Positions 1 to 12,800 of a stretch of DNA of 64,000 nucleotides are shown here, one piece after another. The DNA comes from Auanema rhodensis (taxonomy: Eukaryota > Nematoda > Chromadorea > Rhabditida > Rhabditidae). Made by a program: the position numbers and the translations under genes. The notes beneath the pieces were generated by a model that was not told the origin of the DNA, made no database searches, and saw only the letters and a list, made by a program, of their open reading frames with translations. Positions within the stretch are counted from its first letter, which is position 1. Every line of letters begins with the position of its first letter. The stretch covers positions 14,161,767 to 14,225,766 of the forward strand of contig OZ059898.1 in the NCBI GenBank assembly GCA_964057225.1, in the 5' to 3' direction.

Positions 1-1616
1 CAAGTGATCTTAACTAGAAATACAGTTTTCATTTTCTTAAAACTATGTCTACAACATCAACAACTAATGTATGTATATCCAAAGACCGTTCACATCTTCT
101 TTCTCTTCTTTTTATATTTTTACAATAATTCGTATTTTTAATTTGTTTTTTAATCAATTCTCAGAATAATAATTGATAGAATGAAACTATTTTAACAATA
201 TTCTTTGTAATACGTACTTGATGTTTTTCTATTTGACAACTTTATGATGCAACTATTTCAATAACTTTTCTTTTGCCACTAAGCATTCAAACATTATATT
301 CTTCAATTCTATAGCATGATACAAGCTTTGACACTTCCAAATAAACCAATATGTTTGTACTTAGATCCATAATTCACCTTACAATCCTTCTGTTTCTCAC
401 CACATTCCGTCTGCTCCTTCTGCTCTTATTGCTCTGTTCTGTTGCTCCTTGCATTCTCCCCCTCCTTACTCATCTCACTCTCACTCTCTCTCCCTCTCTC
501 ATTCTTCACAGTTGCTTCTCGTACTCTCTTAACCTCTCTGTTCCTCGTTTTTGCCATCTTTTCTTGGCCCTCCTATTTGACTGCTGACTGGTACTGCTCT
601 TCTGTTCCCTTCTCTCCTTCGTCTTCCATTCGACCTCAAAAGATTTCTTCTTTCTTTTCTTTTTTCTCCATCTTTAATCCGACAACTGTTCGTTCAGTCT
701 TTCGTCGCCAACCGAGTCTTTTTCTAAACTAGAATTTAGCTTTCTTTAGCCTGCATTTATTCGATTTGTACATAATATTTATATTGTTTATCATGGTTAC
801 ACATCCACACATCTCAATATCGTTCAATATTCTGAACTCCATTCAGTTAGCCAAAAGCTTTCGTCATCAACACCTTCCGCAATAAAATCTGTCTGATATC
901 ATCACTTTCTCGGATTAATCTGTCAAACGTTGAAGGAAATTCAATATTTCTTTGTAATTTATTCTTTCTAATTGCAATATCACTCATCTACTTTGGTGTT
1001 TGTCCATCATAATACTGACCAATATTCTTGTCAGTGTAATAAGATGTCATCGTTCCTGTCAATAATTCCGGAAACTTCTTCTCTCATTAGTTTATGACCT
1101 TACCGACGCGTACTCAAATCTTTTTTTTTCAATATCTGCCCAAATTCACGAGACAACTCAGAGATATCAGATGTACCATAAGTTTCTTAGTTCATCAATA
1201 TCTGTCAATTTTTTTCGAATCATGTTCAAGTTGGCAAGTTTCAAACTAAAACCTTCTGTAAATTCTTTTAACTAACTATACGTATCTTCATTCAATTTAT
1301 GTTAAATTAACGATTCTTAAACTTAAATATCTTTACAAATAGATTGAATATAAACATTAATTCTCTTTTTTTGTAAGTCATTTCAGTCTCTCATGTCTCA
1401 AAAACTCACATCTAGCCAGATGTATCTAATTAAACTCCTCCCATATTTTAGATCAAGCTATTCATTCATTCGTTGTCTAATTTTTCTTATAATCATTTGA
1501 TCCATATAATACATTCTGATTTATTTCATTTCAGTTGCTCACTGTTTTACTCACCCTAACAACTCTTCGAAGACGGACAACAAACTGTTCAGAAGCTTTT
1601 GTCAACTTCATTAGAG
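1..1616. other. 5' flank of the integrin-beta-like gene
   Basis: No convincing gene. The stretch 380-700 is very rich in C and T, so long Leu/Ser/Phe-rich frames arise there from composition alone. A good pyrimidine-AG site ends at 1534, about 80 nt before the start codon at 1617. It could be a trans-splice acceptor or the end of a 5' UTR intron for the downstream gene. Confidence 0.5.
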
Positions 1617-4600
1617 ATGAGAATAGTCTATCTTGTCTTATTATTAGCTGGAACAGCAGGTATTTCATCCATTTTCAATATATTTTCATCAATATGATAA
1701 TCTGTATTTATAGTTTATGCTGAGAACATCACAGCATTATGTATGTCGCAAGATGCTCAATTGAGTTGTGGAACATGTATTCAACAACATCCCCTATGTG
1801 CGTGGTGTAGAGATCCCGTAAGTAAAATCATTTGTTTATAAACTTATCAACAACCTTTTAAACTTTATTCCAACGCTTTTCATTCATCCAACAGAGCTAT
1901 TTTAATATTTTAAAATATTTTTTAATCCATGTATCACTTGCTTGTGAATGAAGAAGGAACACAACGAAGCTTGTTGTAAAATTGCTTTCTCATCCACAGG
2001 TGGACTAGAGAGTTCTTCTATCAATTTTCTCAAAAACATTTTTAAACGATTAAACATTTCTATGCAAACGTAAGGTAAATATTTCTGTTTTTGCAGCATA
2101 TGGCCGATTTCAATAGTAGATGTCAACCTAAAGCTAGCTTCTTGGATGACAAAACTTGTAATCCAGACTATGTTTATTCTCCAGAAACTGAGCTAAAGAT
2201 TGCTCATCATGTTCGTTGAAATTCATTTTCTTCATACTTTCATCTGAAAATCATTTTAGAATTTGCGTATTGGATCTAAGAGAGCTGATGGACGCAGCCT
2301 TGTCCAACTTGAGCCACAACAAGTTGTATTGCGTATGAAGCCAGGTAAATTCAAATACTTCTAAATATATTTTATCTATTATTTCAAAATTTATATAAAA
2401 AACATATCATAAAAAGTTTTAAACATCTTGAAAACATATAAATATATTTGATGGATAAGTTGAAACAAAAATTTGAGAGAAAAGGGAACACTTGATAGTT
2501 CACATGTATGGTGGGATGATGAGATTTGAAGAGAAGAAGTGGGGGGGGGGGGCTGGGAGTAAGGAAGAAAGCTGAAGAACAAGAAGAAGGTTTTTAGCAC
2601 ACGAACAATCCACATCTGTTCGTTTTATTTAGATTACACTTTATATTCAGAACAACAAAATAGTTATGAAGAAGAAGAGAGGCACATGGCTAAATAATAG
2701 TCAAGCCAAAAAAAAAAAACTTTAATTTATTCACATATTATACTTTTTCTTTGTGTAATTGTTCATTTGTAATAATGTTTCGTAGGAAACATCTGAATCT
2801 TGTAACTTGGAGAAGAAACATTTTTTTTTCAATTTAAACATCAAAAAAACAAAGTTTCTGCTACTCTATCTATATATACATATATTAACATTAACGAGTT
2901 TCATCACTTTTTCTCTTAACTATACGATATAATAAAAATACTTTAAAATAATAATAAAAGCATATATTATAAAAGGAATTGTTGTCGTTACTTTTGAAAG
3001 TAGCAATAAGGCGGTGAGCATCAAAGCTCATTCACCAGACGTACACATAGTCACAGGTCATTTTGAAAATAACATATAGTTATGGATTATTACATTATTA
3101 AATAACAAAAGTTCTATGTAATAGAATAATCAAAACTTCTACTTCTTACTGTTTTACTTTTGATTTTTCTTTCGATTAATTTGCAATCGTTGCAGGAGAT
3201 GAGCTGACAGTTCCATTCAAATATGTCCATAACCCTGATAATAATCGGCATGATATCAAGGATGTTATCGTTCAAACAAGCCAATATCACGCTGAGAAGG
3301 GAGTTCAACTTCAGTTTTTCATTAATTGCAATGGGTAATTTGATTATGATTTCGATGAGTGTTTGTTATCAATATGATTATTTGAAGACAGGAAATTGAA
3401 GGCAAACAATGTGCTGGAGCTGTAGTTGGACAACAATATGATTTCAAGATCAAGGTACTTTAGACGCTTTATACTATAAGCATATGGAGATACTTTGTAC
3501 TTTTAAGGTTTTGCTTCAAAACTGCTCTAATGATGGTGATGTTTCGATATCTGTTGGAGTTTATGGATATAATACCGTATCAGCCATTTACATAACCCCA
3601 TTATGCGGATGTGAATGTGAAAAGCTACAACAACGAGTAACATCAAATATATCTAGTGAATATAGAAATAGTTCCTATTATTTTAGGAAAAGAATTCAGC
3701 ACTTTGTCATAACTTTGGAGATTTGATTTGCGGCCAATGTATCTGCGATCCCAAGCATGGTGGTCAACACTGTGAATGTCCTTTAGCTACTTTCGGAGTA
3801 AAAACTAGTTTTGAACTTGAACAACAATGCAGAAAGTGTGTTATTACTTCATGAATAATATCAGAAAACATGATTTTCATCTCGACGACTTTCAAAGATT
3901 TCACGTGTTACAGAGATTCGGAATCACAAGTATGTGAGGGAAAAGGAACATGCAAATGCGGTCGGTGTGAATGTAAAGCTCCAACTGTGAGTTTCCGGTC
4001 AATTACGATACATCTTCATGACATTATTTGTAGATTCAAGGCAAATTCTGTGAATGTGATAGCTCAAGTTGTCCTAATAACTGCAGTAACAATGGAGAAT
4101 GTTCATGTGGAAAGTGCAAGTGAGATTTTTGTATTATTTTGATTTTTCATCATTATAAGAAAAAGAGAATATGTTGATAAAGAAGCCGAATGTACCTTCC
4201 TATTCTGTCGTATTCACTTTCTCTCTGTCTCTCTCTTTTCCTCTCTTTCTTTCTCTCCTTTTTCCGTTTGGGGCCCTTCATTTTCGTTTTCCTTTCTGCT
4301 TTCTCAAGAGCAGTTAATTGCAAAAAATGTCTTGTAAAGCAACCGCTTGATACATCACAATCTGATAAAAATAAAAAAAAAAAAAGACAGAAGAACATAG
4401 TCTCTCATTCACGTGCATCACGTCATACGCTAATTTCTTGATATTACAGATGTGAAGAAGGATGGGAACGTGATGATTGCTCATGTACTACTGACAAGAA
4501 GACATGTTTGGAAAATGGGGTAAATATCTGATAATGAAATTATAAATAATTTAAATTTTATTATTTAATGATAATCAATATATGAAATTATAGATTGAAT

Positions 4601-5026
4601 GTTCGGGTAATGGACATTGTGAGTGTGGAAAATGTGTTTGTAACCTTGGCTATACTGGAGCATTCTGTGGCTCTGTGGACGAGGTAAGCATTTCCTTTTT
4701 CAACTGTACAATCATCATTGCAATTCAAGTTTTTTAATAATTTCTTATACACTTAATGTTTCAGATGAATCCAATAATTCATGAAACAGAAGATAATGAT
4801 ACTCAATCGGTATGTATATTTCTTATTTCTTCTAGTTTTTTTTATTCTTCATGTACTATTTCTAATTGAAATATGTTTAAAATTACTATTTATGTGAATC
4901 TTTTTTTAGAAATCTGATGATGAAGATGGCAATGATGATGAGAATCAAGGAGGAGCTGAACCACAGACAGCTAGCTCCAGAACTTTATTTGTTGTACTTT
5001 CATTCATTGTTCCATTCTTGTTGTAA
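1617..5026 (+). CDS. Integrin-beta-like protein lacking the betaI domain, probably GPI-anchored
   Basis: Fourteen exons join in frame: 1617-1659, 1714-1817, 2097-2210, 2260-2344, 3196-3334, 3388-3454, 3508-3636, 3687-3835, 3914-3986, 4034-4119, 4450-4519, 4594-4683, 4765-4809, 4910-5026. They encode about 436 residues. A short signal peptide (to about residue 18) is followed by a Cys-rich PSI-type module with the motif CAWCRDP. Next comes a hybrid-domain-like part that runs straight from VVLRMKPGDELTVPFKY to the second half (FINCNGQEIEGKQC, VVGQQYDFKIK), with no room for the ligand-binding betaI domain. About four integrin-type EGF modules follow (CGQCICD, CKCGRCEC, CSCGKCKC, CECGKCVC). The end is an acidic linker and a hydrophobic tail (RTLFVVLSFIVPFLL) with no cytoplasmic part, which suggests a GPI anchor. 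It resembles, from memory, C. elegans C05D9.3. It cannot bind integrin ligands in the usual way or link to talin; its role is unknown. Confidence 0.85.
2541..2552. repeat. G12 homopolymer in intron 4 of the integrin-beta-like gene
   Basis: Twelve consecutive G on the + strand inside a purine-rich part of the 851-nt intron 4. Such G tracts are known unstable sites in C. elegans lacking the DOG-1 helicase. Confidence 0.85.
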
Positions 5027-6000
5027 TCATAAGCTTTTATTGAGAAAATGAGTAGATCAAACGTTTTTGCTCAATCAACCTCGATCTACCTTCATAGCAA
5101 ATAACTTCTGAAATTGAACTTTTCCCTCCAAAATCTCATAACGCAACTCATAATCGCTCTTCTCTGTTTCAAATCCCTCCTTCTCTCTTTCTCTCTCTTT
5201 CTATTTCCCTCGTATTTCTATTTTTTTCTTTGCTTATCCTTTCATTGCCTACAATTTCGGTGACAAATTTTTCTCTTTTATCGCCAATCATTATTGAATA
5301 TTTAACTTTTTTTAAACGAAAAATTAATAATTTTGTGTTGCAATGTCTCATATGTAGAAAGCTAGATGCTTTAATATTTTTTGATATTATACAATGTGCT
5401 TTGATGGATTATAACTATAACTATGTTAATTATGCTATATCTATATGCTTCTTCACACATAAACACACATACACACACATACATACATACACCCTCCCCT
5501 CCCCCTTTCCTAAACAGAAAAATGTATATCTTCATATTGGTTTAGATAAATATTTTAAAACTTAATATATCTAAATACATGAAATGAACTATGTACTGTC
5601 AAAGTACATATAGTATAGTATAGTTAATCACCATATATTATATAGTTTCACATCATATACTATATCATATACATAACTTTTTGTTTTCAAAATTACTTCT
5701 TGTATATCTGCCGACAACTGACAATCATCACCAAATAACTTCAATCATATTCTTCTTTGTCCTATTCCACACTCAATATCTTTGTGGGCTCAATGAATTG
5801 ACATTTGATAGGAACAACATTGACAATAGAGACAAAAGAAATCTGATACTTTCAAACAAATTAAAAAAAGTAATTTACAGTCATTTTTGAAACATTCCCT
5901 TCACTGTCTACTACTAATGCTAAGTACTAACTCCTCAGATCATACAACGATGTTCATATTTTCCCTTATCTTGAGTTCTGTTCTGTTCCTTCTCTCACTA

Positions 6001-6037
<37 letters not shown>

Positions 6038-6265
6038 ATCTCTCTCTCTTAGGCATGTGAATTCTTTTATTTGAACAGCAAGTTTAAAATAAAAATAAAT
6101 AATAATATTATTATTATTTTAAACTTTCTTAATATAACATTGTCCTGTTCGATATTTTATATACTTTCTTACTTCATTTTTATATAATTTTATCCATTAT
6201 GATTCATTTTTCTTCATTAATTATTAGTTTTTATTGATATTGATTGATATTCAGCTCATTCAATG
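5027..6265. other. Intergenic region with CT repeat
   Basis: AT-rich sequence after the integrin-beta-like stop codon. It holds a short CA/CATA-rich patch near 5455-5500 and an interrupted (CT)n array at about 5996-6050. No coding sequence recognised. Confidence 0.5.
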
Positions 6266-6970
6266 TCATTGCATTTTGTATTGAAACCCTTTCAAGCTTT
6301 CATCAATATCAGAATCTTCTTGGGTGGCCAAATGACTTGCCCTCTCCTCCATTTGCACTTTGATGATCCAGCTGAAACGACCAGAAAAAAAATCGAAAAC
6401 AATCACGAGAAATGAGCACATGCACTGGTATTGCTTAACTTCATAAACTTATTGCTCTGAGCCTATTTAAGAACTTGAAGATAGAACATGCTAGCCATAT
6501 GACATCAGCTCCCAAATATATGTGCTCTGCAGTACGTGGGGGTAGCAAATGATAAATACGTGTCATGCTGAAATGACAGTTGTTTCGACACAGCCTAGAG
6601 GCACAAAGTCTACTTCCCATCTTTTTTCTCTAAATGTTATATCTCTCATAGCCTTAAATCTCTTAGCTTCACTTGCTCTTTGTCATTCGTGTTTCAAAAA
6701 TTTTCTTTTTTTCATTTTCATCAAGCAAAGATATCGAAATATCATTGCTAGCATCAAACTACAAAGCTGAAAAAAATAAAAAGTTAGATGAAGATAATCC
6801 GTCCTGGAAAGCACAAAAAGAATTTGTAACTGCTGTCTGTTATAATGCATCAAGGCTAATCAGCTACTTAATCACAGGTTCTCTCTTGCTTGCATCCTCC
6901 CCATCTTTCTCATCGTTTGGCTCATTTTTCTTTGCAATCATCCGATCGAAGACATTTAAGTTTGAGTTTT
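6266..6970 (-). CDS. Putative 3' end of an unidentified minus-strand gene (two exons)
   Basis: Two minus-strand islands fit together. The first, 6970 down to 6868, reads NSNLNVFDRMIAKKNEP and then an acidic stretch, and ends in a phase-2 GTAGCT donor. The second, 6371 down to 6266, follows a good TTTCAG acceptor, supplies the missing base, reads WIIKVQMEERASHLATQED and stops at TGA 6266-6268. The agreement of splice phase with the only fully open frame is the main support. The acceptor of the first island (GTGATTAG) is weak, and another minus-strand frame across 6920-7040 is also open, so the model may be wrong. Upstream exons were not found with confidence. The hydrophilic sequence matches no family I recognise. 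Confidence 0.35.
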
Positions 6971-7769
6971 CTAATCACATTGAATACAGCATACGAGTCT
7001 TCTGTCTCATTATATTCCTTTAACAGCTTAGTTCTATTCAGATTTCATAATTTTTTACGACATATACTACTGCTAAGAACTGATATTATACAGTTTGTGA
7101 TGCACATGATTGTATAATTAAAATGAAATAAATTAATAATAATAGTTAATTGATTATATTTCAAGTATATAAAGTATATAATTTATATTCAATCATTGTT
7201 ATTAACTAACGTTTATCTTATTCTTATTATTTGTTTTGTTTTTTTCGTAAAGCATCATGTTTTCTGATTTCAATGTACTCACACATGCACTTATTCTATA
7301 TACTCTTTCAATCCATATTGTTTTACATCATGTATTTGAGTTTCAGATGTATTAGTTGATAGTTGTTAGTTGTTTCTAATCATTCAATCATCCACTGATT
7401 AATAGTTTTATCAAATTCTTTAGTAAACCTTAATCATTCATTGCCTTATGTCTGATCCCTAAATTCTTTGAAATGAACTTCTTATGAACTTTGAACTCAA
7501 CCTCTTTGCATTTCGTTTGAAGTGTATCGCTACAGCTCAAACTAAGATATATCGATATATTTTTTAAATTTATGAATATTTTCTTTAAAACACTAGAAAT
7601 CAAAAAGTTTTTGATCTTAGAAAGAGATCAGTTTCTCTGTAATTGAGATTAAATATGAATGAGTTGATTATTTTCGGAAACAATTCACCAGCTGTGATTT
7701 ATACTTAAAGAGAGAAGGATATAAAGAGAGAGGTTAAAAGAAAAAAGAGAGAGAGGGAGAGACAAGTTC

Positions 7770-7812
<43 letters not shown>

Positions 7813-9073
7813 CGGAGAGCACTGGTTGATGAGTGTAAGTGATATCTGATGCAATATATACATTATAATAAGCTTTTAATTAAGACTACAAGAAAAAAAA
7901 ACGTTTTTTGAAGTCAATAAGGTGGTCTAAATACAAATTAAACATCTAATCTTCTTTTTTTAATTTAAGCTTTTCTAAAATTGGGTAAGATGTTGTTGTT
8001 TTTATCAATGTTCGTCTCATCAAAGAGCACAATAATCAATCAATTGATATGATAAAGTGGTGTGATAAAATGATATTTCATTGTAAAGAGCTGATGAAGC
8101 CTCCCTGACTGTTATGAGCGTTGGTGAGTGGGACACATGCATCCTCAACCCATTCATATCAAAATGTAGCTTCGAAGGACGCATGAACCTTTCTCTGTCC
8201 CTTTGTCATCATTAAGAACTATGTATTACGATTGTATGTCCACTTGTTATTACTATATTATGTTTCTTGATGCTTGTTAGCTTTATACGTTTTCTAGGTT
8301 CATTTCATTTTTCCTTTATGATAACGCCCAGTACTTAGGACTTGGCCCTTTTGCACATGCTGTCACTTAAGAGTGCACATCATTCACTATATCATATAAG
8401 TTATAATGGTTATTATCTCATATCATATGGTTAATTGACATTTCATGCACATGCTTAACACTGACTGTTGAAAATGCTTCTGTAATTCAGCTTCAACCCT
8501 TTTTCTATCTTAATATCAAATTTCTAAAATAGTACTGTAAATCGAATATCTATGTTAATTATTTCTTTTTTTATTTATTACTATAATCATTTTGCTAATT
8601 ATTAAATTGATTACAATAGTTAATTCTTCGAAGGCTTTTTTTCTGATTGTCTGCACTCAGTTGGTTATCTGTGTACCTTGCATCTCATTCCCCCTCTCCC
8701 CCTCTTTAACTTTGGAAGCTCCCTATCTTTTCTCGGAGCCCGAAAAAGAAAAACTTAATGCCACTCCGATTCGCAGTTTTATTCCAACACAGCAAACTGC
8801 TTCACATTTCTTTGTTTTTTTTCTTCCATTCTTCTACTTCAGTAATATTCATAAACTGAAGAAAAACGGCGTGAAAAAGGTGAGGAACAGATATGATTAA
8901 CGATGCTCGTACTCCTCCTGCTAAGCTGATAAGACTCATCACCTTATTCTAAACTCATGTAGGAACTAGTCGCATAATCAAGCATTAATACAGCAGGTGC
9001 AGATGCAGCCTTGTTAATATGTTATAGAATGATTTAAAGCTTCTTACGTTATTATTAAACCTTTAACCCTGTA

Positions 9074-9121
<48 letters not shown>

Positions 9122-9820
9122 TCTACCTCTCTTTTTCTCTCTCTCGTTCTTTCTCTCTTTATTCTGTGTATAAAAGTTTTGTGTTTGATTTATCATTTGA
9201 AAAACTACAGTATAATCATATCAGTCAATTGCTTCTTGCTTTCTTAGCTATTACTTTGAAGAACGATTGAACATTCCTGCATAGCTTGTCAATAAGTTCA
9301 TCAACATGTGTTAATATTGCTTACAATCAAATTATTTTGAACTTCATTCTGATCTTTTAAGCCAATTCAATTTCAATGTAGTTTCAATCTAATGACATAT
9401 TTCCTTAGTAGGCTCACAAATCAAGCATAATTATCTAATTGATTCAGCTTTTTTCCGTATTTCAAATGTTTCATTGCAACTCGTTTACTGAAAATATCTG
9501 TGATAGTCCAAGCTAACACACTTCGTTCTCAATCTACAAAGCCCTACTCCCTCCCCCCCCCACCTCACACCGCCCCCCTTTCCATCATACTCTCAGACAG
9601 CATTGCTCAAGATTATTCAGTGCAAACCGATTTTTTTCTTGTTATCATGAGCCTAATATATCAAAAGAATCATAATGTTCAGTAATAACATTATCATTCC
9701 AAGCTTTTCTCCATATTTGCTTTAATATGTTGGTCTTTTTCTTAAATTTTTCGTTTTTAAGCCTTATAGAATATTGAACTCGATTGATAAAATTTTCTTT
9801 TCTCTCACAGGTTTTCAAAC
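6971..9820. other. Intergenic region upstream of the PTR gene
   Basis: Mostly AT-rich. It contains a (GA)n array at 7774-7810 and CT arrays at about 9072-9160. GC-richer patches at 8090-8215 and 8690-8790 are open in more than one frame on both strands, so no coding call is made. A C-rich patch lies at 9549-9580. A TCTCTCACAG site ending at 9810, ten bases before the next start codon, is a likely trans-splice acceptor. Confidence 0.45.
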
Positions 9821-12800
9821 ATGGGCTTCCCATTTTTTCCGGGAGATTATCCGAAAACTTCTATTGTTATCAGTTTTAGTATAACAGCCATATTATTGGG
9901 AATAGCAATTGTTTATAGGTAATTTTTAACAAATTTCTTTTTTAAACTTCAACAACAACAACAAAAAAAAAGAAAAAAGAAAAAACCATTTAAGACTAAT
10001 TACTTTGTAGGCCTTTAGTTGTACTAGAATTTGATCATGGATATACAACGGATAATGCTCCGTCCATTAAGGGTTATGCATCTCAAATGGATTTTTTTGG
10101 AAATCAGGTAGATACATTGAATAAAGCAAAATCAAAAAAATAAATCAGCCTTGTATAAGAAAAATGAAATGAATGTTCGATTTTCAGGGAACACCATGGT
10201 ATATGGCATTATTCGCTGAGCCAAAATATGAAAATGGCTCAATGGTTGAAACAGACGAATTCGATGAATTTAAAGGATTTTATAAGGTTTTGGGTTCAAA
10301 AAAATTGAAAATAATGCTAAAAACTTTCAGAAAATAAAGTCTAATATGACGATTCGTACAGAAATCATTGATGATTCTAGTGTAAATTTGACTTATATGA
10401 ACTATTGTGGACAAATGTGTAACTTCAATGATGTTATATTTAAAACATTTGTAAGAACATAAACAAATAAACAAACAAACAAACAAACATTCAAAAATGA
10501 TTTAGAATATGGCATGGTTTGGTTTGGATTGGCCAGTTACAACTATATTCAGTTTTAACTCGAATATTGGAAAATATTTCTTCAAAAGAGATATGGAAGT
10601 ACAGTACATGAATCAAAATGTTTTAGTTTAAGCTCAAGTTTTAGGGAGAAAAAATTAAATCAGCTAAAGTTACCGTATTATATTTCATGGTTTTCATCAA
10701 CAGTACAGAAATGCAATCAGATATGCGTGAATTTGAGCGGCTTGTATCGATGTAAGTTGCTTCTTTTTCATTATTTTTATTATTATAATTATTTTTAGTA
10801 AATTTTGTTTAATATAATTAATTAATATAACAAATGTAAAAATTTATTTGTTTAACATTCTCTCATGTAGAGTTCTATGCGATGAACCTCGGACGGCTCT
10901 CTTTTAGAGGCTCCAGAAAACCCCTTCAAACAAGAACAAAATTTTTTTTTTAATTTCAATCAAAAACTAAAAAGATCTAAGAGTTTGTGGTGGCCGTCCG
11001 ATGTTCATCACATAGAACTGAATACCATACTAGTTCTATGTATGCACATTAGAATAATATTGGGCAAAGTTACACGTAACACGTGAGTATCTACAGATTT
11101 TTTTTTATTTTCATTTTTAAAAATGTTGAAGTCGGTTGTATTTTTTAATTTATTTCTATATTATATTATGTAATCATATGCTTTATAGTGAAGTTGAAAA
11201 GCATAATTCTAATCCAAACACCATCACTATTCTAACTCAACATGGAGCACGTGGTATGGAGTTGGAGATTAAGCGTGGAACTGAACTAACCAGTTCACGT
11301 GTATTAACAGGTAATAATACCTTTCAAGGATTTGCCTCTTTCTCTCTCTTTACTATTTCTTTACTAAAAATGTTCTTTGAAGGTCTGATTATATTCCTCC
11401 TTTTAACTCTAGTATCATTGATTATTGTGAATAAGGTGAATAACAGATGTACCGGAAGGTAAGCTATTACGTGAACATTTTGAAAATTGCATCATGTACG
11501 GTCTTCCAGATTCATAGTACTTGGTGTTGTAATCATTGCTATACCTATCATGTCTATAGTATGTACTATTGGAATCTTTGGATTAACCACATGGCATGTC
11601 AATACACTCATATTCTTGAGTCCAGTTTTATTGTTTCCTTATGGTATGATTTATATATTTGTTGTTTTTATAATTCATCTTTATCTTTGCTTTTACAGCT
11701 CTTGTTAATTGTCTTCAATTTTATAATAGCTGGCTGATTCAGAGCGGTCGACGTGGAGATTCTGATTCTATTGCTCTGTCTGAGGTATAGTTTATATCTA
11801 AATATTATAGAATAATTAATCATAAATATATGATAGACAGCTTCTTTGGGTGGTACTTTCATCCTTACAAATGCATCAATATCTGTGGTTCTCATTATTT
11901 TTGGAATCTTTTACAACATTCCTGAGCTTGGAAATCTTTTGAAATTTATGGGATTTGCTATATTTTTCATTCATATTCATTTGGTAAAGAAGGATTTTGG
12001 GCAAAGATCTGAATTTCAAATTTAATTTCAGTTTTTACTTTTTGCTCCGTGCTCAGTGTATTGCTCACCAATCGTTACTCATAAGAAGTTGATCACAACT
12101 CCTGGATGTTCTGAACAATGTAACTCTGAGAAATGGAACGATATTATTGGTAAATAACATAAAATTATTAAAATTATTTTTTATTAATAGATTATTATTG
12201 CAAATTAATTCGAAAACATAAGAGCTTGTTCTTGATTCTTGGAAGTGCTGCTGGTATTGGTATACTGGCTGCATCATGCTACGGTGTAACAAAGGTCAGA
12301 ATTTGAATTTGAAGAAGCTTTTTTCTTCTTTTTTTCATATTTCATGATATAATATAGAGATCTGTATATGAATAATAACAAATATTGTTTTTTAGACTCA
12401 TGGAAATTTGGATTATCGTCATCTTCTTCCTCCTGATTCACCAAATAACAAGGGAGTTCATCTGATGAGTGACGTCGTGTGGCCTGATTTCCTTCATATT
12501 CTTTTCATCATTGAGCAGCCACCAAATTTCAGTAATCCACAAGAATTCCAAGAATTCAAGGTATGTATAGCACTTCATACAGAATATAAAATTTGAATCA
12601 AGAAATTCATTGGTCAAGTTCAACAATTGCCTGGAGCAATTGGTCCAAAGTCTGATATGGTTTGGATATTTGACTTTGAACGATATACAGAAGCACCAGC
12701 CAATGCTACATGTATGAAAGCTTGTAATATCTTTTCATAATTACAGTATTTTAGCATTGGATATGACGAAATTCAAATCTTTCATCACACATGATGTCTA

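Noticed and set aside
351-732. Leu/Ser/Phe-rich frames that look like membrane or signal sequences
   Set aside because: The DNA is simply C/T-rich; two frames are open at once and there is no motif or splice structure.
2345-3195. Hidden exons for an integrin betaI domain in intron 4
   Set aside because: Scanned for a MIDAS-type Asp-x-Ser-x-Ser frame of the needed 700 nt. The intron is AT- and purine-rich with stops in all forward frames.
8090-8215. Protein-like frames on both strands in a GC-richer patch
   Set aside because: Open in both directions with no fixed splice phase; kept only as a note in the region entry.
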